Part shown: positions 52,836 through 61,314 of the stretch, piece by piece
How the letters are laid out: every line of letters starts with the position of its first letter
How positions within the stretch are numbered: the stretch's first letter is position 1
Source: Virgibacillus_O xinjiangensis
GTDB taxonomy: Bacteria; Bacillota; Bacilli; Bacillales; Amphibacillaceae
Assembly (NCBI RefSeq): GCF_042643145.1
Contig: NZ_JBHRSA010000046.1
Coordinates: forward strand, 216,062 to 280,061
DNA: 64,000 nucleotides
Reading direction: 5' to 3'
Program-made: the position numbers and the translations under genes
The notes under the pieces: generated by a model
Database searches by the model: none
Seen by the model: only the letters and a program-made list of their open reading frames with translations
Told to the model about the DNA's origin: nothing

Positions 52836-54005
52836 GTGAATAATTTTACTTACCATAACCCGACAAGACTCATCTTTGGCAAGGGACAGTTGGATGCCCT
52901 GCCTAAAGAAGTGGAACAGTATGGAAAGAAAGTCCTGCTTGTCTATGGAGGAGGCAGTATCAAAAGAAACGGCATTTATGATACCGTTCTTTCTAAGTTG
53001 GAAGAAATTGACGCAGAGGTATTCGAACTCCCAGGAGTGGAACCGAATCCTCGCATTTCCACCGTACGTAAAGGTGTTGAAATCTGTAAGAATGAAGGAA
53101 TCGACTTCCTGCTAGCCATTGGGGGAGGAAGCACCATCGATTGCACCAAGGCTGTTGCCGTGGGAGCCAAGGCAGATGTAGACATGTGGGACATTGTGAC
53201 CAAAAAGGAAAAAGCGACGGGTGCTCTTCCATTCGGTACAGTGCTGACGCTTGCTGCAACCGGGTCGGAAATGAACCGTGGGTCTGTCATCACGAATTGG
53301 GAAACCAATGAAAAGCATGGATGGGGATCACCATACAGCAGTCCGAAGTTTTCCATCCTTGATCCGGAGAACACTTTCTCCGTGCCGAAGGATCAGACGA
53401 TTTACGGGATTGTCGATATGATGTCCCATGTGCTGGAGCATTATTTCCATCAGGAGACCAATACACCAATCCAGGACCGTTTCTGTGAGTCGCTCTTGCT
53501 TACCGTTATGGAAACTGCTCCAAAACTGCTGGATGACTTGGAGAATTATGAGTATCGGGAAACCATCATGTTAAGTGGAACCCTGGCCCTGAACGACATG
53601 CTCAGCATGGGCTTCCGCGGGGACTGGGCAACACATAACCTGGAGCATGCAGTGTCAGCAGTCCATGATATTCCACATGGCGGCGGACTTGCCATCCTGT
53701 TCCCGAACTGGATGAAACATGTATTGAATGAAGAGAATGCTCCACGCTTCAAGCAATTGGCTGTACGTGTCTTTGATGTTGATCCGAAAGGCAAGTCTGA
53801 TTATGATGCGGCATTGGAAGGAATCGAGAACCTGAGGAAATTCTGGACCGTAATCGGGGCTCCTTCCAAGCTGGCAGATTATGATATCGATGAAAGCACG
53901 GTCGAGGAGATGGCAGAAAAAACGGTAATTGCCAATCCGGAATTCGGTAACTTCAAGAAGCTTACCAAAGAGGATTCATTGGAGATTTTCCGGGCAAGTC
54001 TCTAG
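52836..54005 (+). CDS. Iron-containing alcohol dehydrogenase (YugJ/YugK-like)
   Basis: 389 residues of the group III (iron) alcohol dehydrogenases. NAD(P) binding motif GGGSTIDCTKAVA near residue 98; metal ligands in the segments MSHVLEHYF and HNLEHAVSAVHDIPHGGGLA near 200-275. B. subtilis YugJ/YugK and clostridial BdhA are the nearest kinds, reducing aldehydes to alcohols. The start is GTG at 52836, 8 bases after CAGGAGG; no ATG is available. Probably co-transcribed with ridA. The terminator downstream overlaps the 3' end of the convergent YuzB gene. Confidence 0.92.
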   Translation: MNNFTYHNPTRLIFGKGQLDALPKEVEQYGKKVLLVYGGGSIKRNGIYDTVLSKLEEIDAEVFELPGVEPNPRISTVRKGVEICKNEGIDFLLAIGGGSTIDCTKAVAVGAKADVDMWDIVTKKEKATGALPFGTVLTLAATGSEMNRGSVITNWETNEKHGWGSPYSSPKFSILDPENTFSVPKDQTIYGIVDMMSHVLEHYFHQETNTPIQDRFCESLLLTVMETAPKLLDDLENYEYRETIMLSGTLALNDMLSMGFRGDWATHNLEHAVSAVHDIPHGGGLAILFPNWMKHVLNEENAPRFKQLAVRVFDVDPKGKSDYDAALEGIENLRKFWTVIGAPSKLADYDIDESTVEEMAEKTVIANPEFGNFKKLTKEDSLEIFRASL

Positions 54006-54045
54006 TTCCGCATAAAACGACAAATTATTTCCCAGGAAATAAGGG

Positions 54046-54092
54046 ATAAAAAAAGAACTGGCTGTTATTCATACACAGCCAGTTCTTTTTTT
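54046..54092. terminator. Bidirectional terminator, alcohol dehydrogenase / YuzB
   Basis: AAAAAAAGAACTGGCTG pairs with CAGCCAGTTCTTTTTTT. The right arm is inside the last codons of the convergent gene. Confidence 0.85.
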
Positions 54093-54310
54093 ATCTCTTC
54101 CCGGATTTTCTCCAGGCATTCTTCCGGAGTATTCCCGAATACCCGTTTATTATTGACGAGGGCATACGGCCTAACCCTGCAAAGGCCACAAAATGAAAGG
54201 CACTCATTCATCAGGACGGCCACTTCAGGGAATTCCTGTTCCAAAATTTCTTCTATATTAATTTCCGTAATGGAATTTCCGTCACACACTTCTACAACGA
54301 CGATTCCCAT
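54065..54310 (-). CDS. DUF1450 (YuzB-like) protein
   Basis: 81 residues from the ATG at 54310 (an in-frame start at 54319 is possible). Reads VVVEVCDGNSITEI, then NECLSFCGLCRVRPYALVN near residue 36, then FGNTPEECLEKIREEI. The Cys-x2-Cys-x2-Cys cluster with the following RPYALVN is typical of DUF1450 proteins such as YuzB and suggests a metal or iron-sulfur site. The function is unknown. AAAGTGAT precedes the start. Upstream lies the 40-bp tandem repeat array. Confidence 0.85.
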   Translation of the reverse strand: MGIVVVEVCDGNSITEINIEEILEQEFPEVAVLMNECLSFCGLCRVRPYALVNNKRVFGNTPEECLEKIREEIKKELAVYE

Positions 54311-54460
54311 AAAGATCACTTTCTTTCTAGAGTAGAATCTCTGACAGTTTTAACATAAGTTCATACGGAAAGCAATGATTCGAGCCTATATTCATCATGT
54401 GCAGTCCAGAAGTTCTCATACATCATATTCCCCTACAAGGGGGCAGGAGAAACCCTTGAG

Positions 54461-54979
54461 AATGATAATATCAGCGTGACGCGTGAGGAATCAGCAGGAG
54501 AGCGGGGATATCTTCCGGACGCGCGCGGAATCGGCAGGAGAATGAGAATATCTTCCGGACGCATGGGGAATCGGCAGGAGAGCGGGGATATCAGCAGGAC
54601 GCGTGCGGAATCAGCAGGAGAATGAGGAAATCTTCCGGACGTGCGCGGAATCAGCAGGAGAATGAGAATATCATCCGGACGCGCGAGGAATCGGCAGGAG
54701 AATGAGAATATCTTCCGGACGCGTGGGGAATCGGCAGGAGAATGAGAATATCTTCCGGACGTGCGCGGAATCAGCAGGAGAATGAGGAAATCTTCCGGAC
54801 GTGCGCGGAATCGGCAGGAGAATGAGGAAATCTTCCGGACGTGCGCGGAATCGGCAGGAGAATGAGGAAATCTTCCGGACGTGCGCGGAATCGGCAGGAG
54901 AATGGGATATCAGCAGGACGCGCGAGGAATCGGCAGGAGAATGAGAATATCCTCCGTACGCTCGTGGAATCAGCAGGAA
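54461..54979. repeat. Tandem array of thirteen 40-bp units
   Basis: Thirteen head-to-tail units, all 40 bp except one of 39 bp (54901-54939). The typical unit is AATGAGAATATCTTCCGGAC followed by GCGTGGGGAATCGGCAGGAG, and three consecutive units from 54781 are identical. Each unit itself contains two related 20-bp halves (shared ATC-x2-C-x-GGA core). There are no unique spacers, so it is not CRISPR. The period is not a multiple of 3. It lies between the YuzB gene and the 3' end of the MFS gene, past that gene's terminator. 54311-54460 contains nothing recognisable. Confidence 0.9.
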
Positions 54980-54982
54980 AAT

Positions 54983-55010
54983 AAAAAAGCTGCCCGATTT
55001 CCGGGCAGCT
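54983..55010 (-). terminator. Terminator of the MFS gene at 55017
   Basis: On the minus strand AGCTGCCCG pairs with CGGGCAGCT and is followed by TTTTTTATT. Confidence 0.85.
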
Positions 55011-55016
55011 GGGTCG

Positions 55017-56222
55017 TCAACTTCGATGTGCGGAAAACGAGCGGGACTCCTTGCCGGCATATTCATGCTTATACCATGCCCCAAGGAGCAGCGCACCACT
55101 CAAGACCAACAGGCCGCTGGTGACAAAAAATACAGCGGAGAAGCCGAAGAATCCGGCGATCATGCCGCCCATTGCCGGGCCGATAATATTCCCGAGAAAT
55201 CGGAGGCTGGTATTGTAGCCGAGCACTTCTCCTTGCATGGACAAGGGAGCTTCTTGCCTGATATAGGCGACACGTAACGGTATAATGCCTCCAATAGCCG
55301 AGCCGAGGAGGAACCTCAGAATAACAAGCTGCCATATATTAGTGACAAAGGCGCCAGGGAAATAAACGATTCCTGCCATGAACAGGAGGACAATCAGTAT
55401 TCTGACATACCCTATTCTATCTCCAAGTTTACCCCAGTTTCTCGTCATCAAAAGGTTTCCCAGGCCGGCTGCAGAAAAGGCCAACCCTGAAAAGAAGGCG
55501 ATGTTGGCAGGTCCATGGATCTCTGCAACAAAAAGGGAAAGGATCGGTTGGACACTGAAATGAGCTACTTGGACAAGGGTGGACATCAACATGACCACCA
55601 GCAGGACGGGATGAGTGACGATATGCCGGATGACTTCCCGTCTGGAATAAGTTGTCGTATCATTTTCCTCTCCAGCGAACTTCACCTTAATCTCTTTTAT
55701 TCCGAACATGACAATGAGCGAGGATAAGAATACAGTGATCGATACCCATTTAAATGTACTGGAATAGCCGAATGCATCTGCCAGGACACCGCCGAGCATC
55801 GGGCCGAACAAAGAGCCGGTGATACTCCCTGTCTGCAGGGTGCCAAGGACTTTCCCTGCCACATGTTGAGGTGTTTGAGTGGAGATGAAGGCTTGGGACA
55901 TCGGGATGAACCCGGTTGCCACCCCCATGAAAAACCGCAAGATGAATAGCTGCCATACCGTCGTGGCGTAACCCATCAAAAGAACAGACAGGCCAATGCC
56001 GAATGCGGAGAAAATCAGAATCTTTTTCCTGCCATATTTATCCCCGATTCTCCCCCATATAGGAGAAAAGAGGAAGGCTGTCACAAAGGTGATGCCGAAT
56101 GTAAATCCGGACCATCTTTGGACAAAACTGTCGGAAAAGTTTCCTAGTGATTCTATATATAATGAAATGAACGGAATAACCATCGTCATGCTTCCTGCAA
56201 CAAAAAAGTTAGCAACCCACAT
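55017..56222 (-). CDS. MFS multidrug-type efflux transporter (MdtG-like)
   Basis: 401 residues from the ATG at 56222, twelve helices. Motif A RIGDKYGRKKILIFSAFG near residue 60 and motif C-like GPMLGGVLADAFG near 140; the second half repeats MTRNWGKLGDRIGYVRIL. Resembles MdtG-type drug exporters. The coding frame continues upstream of the ATG for 25 codons to a stop, with plausible residues (IDQEKIVKRNLAI) and an AAGAAGG site, but only ATT or ATC codons could start there; homologues normally have such a short N-terminal extension. So the true start may be non-canonical. Confidence 0.88.
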   Translation of the reverse strand: MWVANFFVAGSMTMVIPFISLYIESLGNFSDSFVQRWSGFTFGITFVTAFLFSPIWGRIGDKYGRKKILIFSAFGIGLSVLLMGYATTVWQLFILRFFMGVATGFIPMSQAFISTQTPQHVAGKVLGTLQTGSITGSLFGPMLGGVLADAFGYSSTFKWVSITVFLSSLIVMFGIKEIKVKFAGEENDTTTYSRREVIRHIVTHPVLLVVMLMSTLVQVAHFSVQPILSLFVAEIHGPANIAFFSGLAFSAAGLGNLLMTRNWGKLGDRIGYVRILIVLLFMAGIVYFPGAFVTNIWQLVILRFLLGSAIGGIIPLRVAYIRQEAPLSMQGEVLGYNTSLRFLGNIIGPAMGGMIAGFFGFSAVFFVTSGLLVLSGALLLGAWYKHEYAGKESRSFSAHRS

Positions 56223-56438
56223 GATTGCTAAATTGCGTTTGACTATTTTTTCTTGATCAATGATGACAATGACCTTCTTTCTGCCAAATTTATTTCGTCA
56301 CCCTAAATATACCCGATTTTCTAGACAGTCAAAAGTCTTCTGCTCAGAAAATGGATCATGATATGGAAGGTACACATTTTCTGAAAAAAAGGTATAATGG
56401 ACGTGAAGTACCACACATTGAAAAGGGGTATACACATT

Positions 56439-57317
56439 ATGAAATATATAGGGAAACTGCTGGTTGCTTTTATGCTGGTTTTCTTGATAGCCGCTGGAAC
56501 AGCTTCCACTGCAGGAGCTGCTTCAACTACCATCATGGTTTACGGAGACAAATTGACAGAACAGCAACGGACAGAAGTAAGGGACTTGGTCGGCATCGAT
56601 GGGACGGATTCAGTCGAAGAGTACGATATCGGTGGAGAAGATTATGCAAAATATATCAATGGCAATCCGAACGCAAATATGTATTCTTCCGCACGGATTA
56701 CCCTCGAGGACAGTGGAGAAGGATTGGATATCAATATTGTAACCCCCGACAACATAACGGAAGTCACCACAGAGATGTACGCTAATGCCCTATTGACAGC
56801 GGGTGTAGAGAACGCAACGGTCGATGTAGCTTCACCGGTAGCAGTCACCGGCCACTCCGCACTTACAGGGATCTATAAGGCATATGATGTAGAAGGAGCG
56901 GAACTGGACAAGGAACGCATGGAACTTGCCAATGATGAATTGAATGTGGCAACAGACCTAGCAGAGAATGAAGAAGTTTCTCAGGAACAAGTAAGTGAAC
57001 TGTTGACGGAAATCAAGCAGATGATTGCTGAACAAGACCCCGCAACAAGAGAAGAAGTGGAGCAGATTGTCCAACAAAATCTGGAGAACCTGGAAATTTC
57101 TTTGAGTGAAGCGGATCGTCAAATGCTCATCGACCTGTTCGACCGGATGCGTGACTTGAATATCGATTTCAATCAGGTGCGCAGCCAATTGGAGGATATT
57201 GCGTCAACCGTAACAGAGAAAATGGAAGAATTGGGGTTGGATGAAGGTTTTTGGCAGAAAGTCGCCAACTTTTTCCGGGATCTTTTCCAGTCCCTGAGCG
57301 ACATGTTTCGTGGATGA
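56439..57317 (+). CDS. DUF1002 (YpuA-like) exported protein
   Basis: 292 residues from the ATG at 56439 with AAAAGGGG before it. Signal peptide LLVAFMLVFLIAAGTASTAGA, then a DUF1002 domain: TTIMVYGDKLTEQQRTEVRDL, NMYSSARITLEDSGEGLDI and EMYANALLTAGVENATVDVASPVAVTGHSALTGIYKAY (in parts). The C-terminal third is helical and acidic. B. subtilis YpuA has the same organisation; the function is unknown, with cell-envelope stress sometimes suggested. Monocistronic with a strong terminator. Confidence 0.88.
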   Translation: MKYIGKLLVAFMLVFLIAAGTASTAGAASTTIMVYGDKLTEQQRTEVRDLVGIDGTDSVEEYDIGGEDYAKYINGNPNANMYSSARITLEDSGEGLDINIVTPDNITEVTTEMYANALLTAGVENATVDVASPVAVTGHSALTGIYKAYDVEGAELDKERMELANDELNVATDLAENEEVSQEQVSELLTEIKQMIAEQDPATREEVEQIVQQNLENLEISLSEADRQMLIDLFDRMRDLNIDFNQVRSQLEDIASTVTEKMEELGLDEGFWQKVANFFRDLFQSLSDMFRG

Positions 57318-57325
57318 TGAAAACT

Positions 57326-57363
57326 GGAGCTCTTCAAGCAATAGGTTATGCTTGAAGAGCTCC
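57326..57363 (+). terminator. Terminator after the DUF1002 gene
   Basis: GGAGCTCTTCAAGC (57326-57339) pairs perfectly with GCTTGAAGAGCTCC (57350-57363). Confidence 0.75.
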
Positions 57364-57395
57364 TTGTCAAATGGAATATAGTACACCAAAGAGAG

Positions 57396-57425
57396 GGGCT
57401 GAGTCATCAATGATTCAGCCCTTTT
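57396..57425. terminator. Second terminator-like hairpin
   Basis: GGGCTGAGTCAT pairs with ATGATTCAGCCC (one G-T pair), followed by TTTT. It lies 80 bases after the DUF1002 stop; no gene is seen between it and 57735. Confidence 0.6.
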
Positions 57426-57533
57426 CCCAAGGAGAACTTCTAGAAGCCTTCCAAATGAAGGGAAGCATTCTTCCATTAATAGATTTGCAACAGTTCTTTT
57501 TCCCTAATTTATTAGATTAAAAGACGGTAGAAT

Positions 57534-57677
57534 TGTTACAAACCAATTTTTTCCGTTACTTTTGTAATATAAAAGCCACTAGGACCAAAGTAATATTACA
57601 AAACTGTTACGTTTGTAACATTTTGGCGATAAAAGCGGATGTGTGTAACATACACTTAACTCCCTTGTAACTGTAAT
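57534..57677 (+). promoter_or_regulatory. Cluster of TGTWAY hexamers upstream of the LysM-3D gene
   Basis: Seven TGTWAC/T hexamers on the plus strand start at 57534, 57563, 57605, 57614, 57644, 57666 and 57672, with more on the other strand, and TGTTACGTTTGTAACA forms a palindrome. WalR of the WalRK system, which controls yocH in B. subtilis, binds TGTWAH direct repeats spaced by 5. That spacing is not seen here, although two copies are 22 bases apart. A WalR-type or other regulator is inferred. Confidence 0.45.
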
Positions 57678-57699
57678 GCCTCGTTTCGTATGCTAGTAT
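57671..57699 (+). promoter_or_regulatory. Extended -10 promoter of the LysM-3D gene
   Basis: CTGTAA, 17 bases, TAGTAT with a TGC extension directly before it (TGCTAGTAT, 57691-57699), 36 bases before the start codon. Confidence 0.5.
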
Positions 57700-57734
57700 A
57701 GGCATTGTCAGAAATTCAAAGGAGGAATTTACTA

Positions 57735-58520
57735 ATGCGACAATTAGTAGCAGCTATTGCTGGTATCATTCTAGCCGGTACAGCTGTAACATCCGTTTCA
57801 GCAGCAGATTATCAGGTCCAAAAAGGGGACAGCCTTTGGAAGATTGCAGATAAATATAATACTACAGTTGAAGAGTTAGTTGATATAAATGAATTGAAAT
57901 CTACGGTGATCCATCCTAAACAAGTAATCGAAGTAGAAGAAAATGGCAACATAGAATACTATGTAGTGGAAAAGGGAGATACATTAAGCAAGATCGGTAA
58001 CGAACATAATGTATCTATAGAAGATTTGAAAGCATGGAACGACCTTCCATCCGATTTGATTGTCACAGGTGAAGAAATTGCGGTAAACGGAGAAAGCACG
58101 AAAGAACGTAAAGCCCAAGTACAGTCCGCTGATGTAGCAGTGGCAAATACAACAAGCAATGAACCTGCCAAGCAGGAAACAAAAACTGCTGAGCCGAAGC
58201 AACAGGAAACCAAGTCCGAAGAGGCAGAAGGTAAAACCATTGCAATGGAAGCAACTGCATATACTGCAGGATGCTATGGCTGTTCCGGAATAACTGCAGC
58301 AGGAGTCAATTTGAATGAAAATCCGAATGCTAAAGTAATTGCCGTGGATCCTAACGTGATTCCACTAGGTACAGAAGTATATGTGGAAGGGTATGGCTAT
58401 GCCACAGCAGCTGATACCGGTGGTGCGATCAAAGGCAACCGTATCGATGTGCATGTACCGACAAAAGATGAAGCATTTGACTGGGGACGCAAAACAGTCA
58501 ATGTTACAATTGTAGAGTAA
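57735..58520 (+). CDS. Secreted LysM-3D domain cell-wall protein (YocH-like)
   Basis: 261 residues from the ATG at 57735 with AAAGGAGG before it. Signal peptide QLVAAIAGIILAGTAVTSVSA. Two LysM repeats bind peptidoglycan (YQVQKGDSLWKIADKYNTT near 25; YYVVEKGDTLSKIGNEHNVS near 76). A linker rich in E, K, Q and T follows (about 125-170), then a 3D domain with three Asp: IAMEATAYTAGCYGCSGIT, VIAVDPNVIPLGTEVYVEG, ATAADTGGAIKGNRIDVHV. The 3D domain is related to lytic transglycosylase MltA. B. subtilis YocH, a muropeptide-releasing autolysin, has this layout. Confidence 0.93.
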   Translation: MRQLVAAIAGIILAGTAVTSVSAADYQVQKGDSLWKIADKYNTTVEELVDINELKSTVIHPKQVIEVEENGNIEYYVVEKGDTLSKIGNEHNVSIEDLKAWNDLPSDLIVTGEEIAVNGESTKERKAQVQSADVAVANTTSNEPAKQETKTAEPKQQETKSEEAEGKTIAMEATAYTAGCYGCSGITAAGVNLNENPNAKVIAVDPNVIPLGTEVYVEGYGYATAADTGGAIKGNRIDVHVPTKDEAFDWGRKTVNVTIVE

Positions 58521-58555
58521 TAGCATCATTACGATCGGACACCAATACCATAATA

Positions 58556-58594
58556 AAAGGAAAGTATCTCTTGGTACGATACTTTCCTTTTTTT
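58556..58594 (+). terminator. Terminator after the LysM-3D gene
   Basis: AAAGGAAAGTATC (58556-58568) pairs with GATACTTTCCTTT (58578-58590) followed by TTTT. Confidence 0.9.
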
Positions 58595-58636
58595 CGTGTA
58601 TTAAAACGTCATTTTAAAAACAAACGGACTGCTATG

Positions 58637-58768
58637 TTAATAGGTTATGGTAGTGGAACGATGATGATCATCAATTACTTCCACCGGCTTGTCGTTCGAT
58701 TCGACGTAACCGGTAATCCCGACAACCAAAATGATCAGTATGAATAATGCCAATAATACTCTTCTCAT
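58637..58768 (-). CDS. Small membrane peptide, 43 residues, unknown
   Basis: Found by reading the minus strand: ATG at 58768 with GGAGG 8 bases before it, TAA at 58637. The product begins MRRVLLALFILIILVVGITG, a single membrane helix with positive residues at the start, followed by YVESNDKPVEVIDDHHRSTT, a short hydrophilic tail rich in Asp and His. The strong ribosome site and helix-tail organisation support a real gene. It lies antisense between the LysM-3D terminator and the kbl promoter region. The family is not recognised. Confidence 0.6.
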   Translation of the reverse strand: MRRVLLALFILIILVVGITGYVESNDKPVEVIDDHHRSTTITY

Positions 58769-58971
58769 GTTGAAATCCTCCAGAAATGTTCTCTTTTCCC
58801 AGTATAATAAAGTAATTGCAGGATGACTATTGTTTTTAGCAAAATACCGTATAGATTGACAGATTCATAACTTTTTTACTATTGCGGGCTTTTTCAACCT
58901 GATAACATTTGATAGGCGGTGTGTTAAACTGAATGTATATGGATGCAACGTTTTTCTGTTGGTACCATTTA

Positions 58972-58986
58972 TGTAAAGCGTTTACA
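58972..58986 (+). promoter_or_regulatory. cre-like site immediately upstream of kbl
   Basis: TGTAAAGCGTTTACA, close to the CcpA catabolite-responsive element but one base longer than the usual 14-bp symmetry, 5 bases before the ribosome site. CcpA bound here would block transcription of kbl-tdh when sugars are plentiful. Confidence 0.45.
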
Positions 58987-59005
58987 TTCCAAGGAGGATA
59001 TGAAT

Positions 59006-60196
59006 ATGACAAGCAAAGCTTTGGATAATTTTTTGAATGAGAATATTGCTGGCTTGAAAGACCAGGGCCTTTATAATGAAATTGATCCAGTACAGGGGGC
59101 TAACGGGCCGGTCATCCAATTGAATGGAAAGGACCTGATCAACCTTTCTTCCAATAACTATCTGGGGTTGGCCACCGATGAATCACTGAAAGAAGTTGCC
59201 AAGGAAGCGGTCGATTCCCATGGAGTCGGGGCAGGAGCTGTGCGTACCATCAACGGCACTCTTGATCTTCACATAGAGTTGGAGAAAAAGCTGGCAGCCT
59301 TCAAAGGTACAGAGGCGGCAATTTCCTATCAATCTGGCTTCAACTGCAATATGGCGGCGATCTCCGCTGTGATGGATAAGAATGATGCCATCCTTTCTGA
59401 TGAATTGAACCATGCATCCATCATTGACGGCTGTCGTCTGTCAAAAGCGAAAATCATCCGGTACAATCACTCAGATATGAAGGATCTTCGTGAGAAAGCG
59501 AAGGAAGCGACTGAATCCGGACGATATAACAAAGTGATGGTCATTACCGATGGTGTCTTTTCCATGGATGGGGATGTCGCCCTCCTGCCGGAAATCGTCG
59601 AGATAGCGGAAGAGTTCGATCTGATTACCTATGTGGATGATGCCCATGGGTCCGGAGTGCTTGGAAAAGGTGCCGGTACTGTTAAACATTTCGGCTTGGA
59701 AGATAAAGTGGATATGCAAATGGGAACTCTCTCGAAAGCTATCGGGGTCATCGGTGGTTATGTCGCTGGAAAAGCAAACCTGATTGATTGGCTGAAAGTA
59801 CGGTCACGTCCGTTCTTGTTCTCTACAGCGGTGTCGCCGGCAGATGCTGCGGCCAGCACGAAGGCAGTTGATATGCTGATGGAGAGTACGGAACTCAATG
59901 AGAGATTATGGGAAAATGGCAACTACCTGAAAGAAGGGTTGAAGAAGCTCGGTTTTGATATCGGAAACAGTGAGACACCGATCACACCATGTATTATTGG
60001 GGACGAGAAGGACGCACAGAAGTTCAGCAAGCGTTTGTATGAAGAAGGGGTATATGCGAAATCCATCGTGTTCCCAACAGTGCCGAAGGGGACAGGAAGG
60101 GTACGGAATATGCCTACTGCCGCACACACCAAAGAAATGCTGGATGAAGCTATTGCCGCTTATGGAAAAGTAGGCAGGGAGATGGGCTTGATCTAG
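59006..60196 (+). CDS. kbl: 2-Amino-3-ketobutyrate CoA ligase (glycine C-acetyltransferase)
   Basis: 396 residues, matching E. coli Kbl (398). A PLP enzyme that splits 2-amino-3-ketobutyrate with CoA into glycine and acetyl-CoA. Family features: NNYLGLATDESLKEVAKEAV near residue 45, aldehyde-ring and cofactor residues in DELNHASIIDGCRL and DDAHGSGVLGKGAGT, and the PLP lysine in MGTLSKAIGVIGGYV near 240. AAGGAGG favours the ATG at 59006 over 59000; the frame opens as far back as 58943. It forms an operon with the threonine dehydrogenase gene that makes its substrate. Confidence 0.95.
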   Translation: MTSKALDNFLNENIAGLKDQGLYNEIDPVQGANGPVIQLNGKDLINLSSNNYLGLATDESLKEVAKEAVDSHGVGAGAVRTINGTLDLHIELEKKLAAFKGTEAAISYQSGFNCNMAAISAVMDKNDAILSDELNHASIIDGCRLSKAKIIRYNHSDMKDLREKAKEATESGRYNKVMVITDGVFSMDGDVALLPEIVEIAEEFDLITYVDDAHGSGVLGKGAGTVKHFGLEDKVDMQMGTLSKAIGVIGGYVAGKANLIDWLKVRSRPFLFSTAVSPADAAASTKAVDMLMESTELNERLWENGNYLKEGLKKLGFDIGNSETPITPCIIGDEKDAQKFSKRLYEEGVYAKSIVFPTVPKGTGRVRNMPTAAHTKEMLDEAIAAYGKVGREMGLI

Positions 60197-60218
60197 AAAG
60201 ACAACAAGGGGAGAGACG

Positions 60219-61157
60219 ATGAAAAAGATTTTAGTAACAGGGGCTGCTGGGCAGATTGGTTCGGAGCTCGTACAGAAACTGCGACGGACATATGGGGAAG
60301 CCAATGTTCTGGCAACGGATATCCGCGAGCCGGTTGAAGGAATCGGTGATGGGCCATTCGAACAGGTGGATGTGACGGATGCAGACCGACTGCATGAGGT
60401 GGCAAAGGAATTCCAGGCAGATTCACTCATGCATCTTGCTGCGCTCCTTTCTGCTAAAGCAGAGGTTGTCCCGAAATTTGCCTGGGATTTGAATATGGGG
60501 GGATTGGTCAATGCCTTGGAAGTTGCCCATGAGCTTGACTTGAAACTTTTCACTCCAAGTTCCATCGGGGCATTTGGGCCGACGACGCCACAGGACCATA
60601 CGCCACAGGATACTATCCAACGGCCTACTACAATGTATGGAGTGAATAAGGTTGCAGGGGAACTGCTCTGTGACTATTATCATCAGCGTTTTGGTGTAGA
60701 TACGAGGGGCGTGCGATTTCCAGGATTGATTTCATATGTCACCCCACCCGGGGGGGGAACGACGGATTATGCTGTGGAAATTTATTACGAAGCTATTAAG
60801 AAGAAGTCGTATACTTCTTATATCGGTAAAGGCACAAAGATGGATATGATGTATATGCCGGATGCGTTGGACGCAATAGTCCAATTGATGGAAGCAGATC
60901 CGGCTAAGCTCATTCATCGTAATGCATTCAATATTTCCGCATTTTCAGCAGCACCAGAGGATTTTGCCCGGTCCATCCAAAACCATATTCCTGAATTTGA
61001 GATGAAGTATGAGGTGGATCCGGTACGGCAGAAAATTGCCGACAGCTGGCCAAATTCCATCGATTCTTCAGCAGCACAGCAGGAATGGGGCTTTCATGTG
61101 GATTATGATCTGGATAAGATGACCAAAGATATGCTGGAAAAAGTAAAACAAAAATAA
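60219..61157 (+). CDS. tdh: L-threonine 3-dehydrogenase, SDR (NAD-epimerase-like) type
   Basis: 312 residues. It oxidises threonine to 2-amino-3-ketobutyrate with NAD+. This is the short-chain dehydrogenase type rather than the zinc type of E. coli: Rossmann motif LVTGAAGQIGSELV at the N-terminus, catalytic Tyr-x3-Lys in MYGVNKVAGELL near residue 143, and RGVRFPGLISYVTPPGGGTTDYAVEIYYEA (in parts). Follows kbl by 22 bases. Together they turn threonine into glycine and acetyl-CoA. A generic epimerase is the alternative, but the pairing with kbl is decisive. Confidence 0.93.
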   Translation: MKKILVTGAAGQIGSELVQKLRRTYGEANVLATDIREPVEGIGDGPFEQVDVTDADRLHEVAKEFQADSLMHLAALLSAKAEVVPKFAWDLNMGGLVNALEVAHELDLKLFTPSSIGAFGPTTPQDHTPQDTIQRPTTMYGVNKVAGELLCDYYHQRFGVDTRGVRFPGLISYVTPPGGGTTDYAVEIYYEAIKKKSYTSYIGKGTKMDMMYMPDALDAIVQLMEADPAKLIHRNAFNISAFSAAPEDFARSIQNHIPEFEMKYEVDPVRQKIADSWPNSIDSSAAQQEWGFHVDYDLDKMTKDMLEKVKQK

Positions 61158-61182
61158 TGATAGGGGTTTTTTCCATATACTT

Positions 61183-61219
61183 AAGCCTACGAAAAGGGAC
61201 CTTTTTCGTAGGCTTTTTC
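61183..61219 (+). terminator. Terminator of the kbl-tdh operon
   Basis: AAGCCTACGAAAA (61183-61195) pairs with TTTTTCGTAGGCTT (61202-61215), followed by TTTC. Confidence 0.85.
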
Positions 61220-61314
61220 TATTTCCTGCCGATCCCTGGATAGGGATACAACTTCCGACTATCCAAATATCATGCGTTACCCACTTCTATTACCAGCCTT
61301 TTGGCTCCCCTAGT

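Noticed and set aside
54461..54979. CRISPR array
   Set aside because: Units are directly contiguous 40-bp repeats with no unique spacers and no cas genes nearby.
54671..55099. Protein of 142 residues on the minus strand across the tandem repeat
   Set aside because: It exists only because the 40-bp unit is open in all three frames of that strand; it runs through a terminator into the MFS gene in another frame and has no ribosome site.
57534..57677. Canonical WalR box
   Set aside because: No pair of TGTWAH hexamers with a 5-base spacer was found; kept only as a WalR-like cluster.
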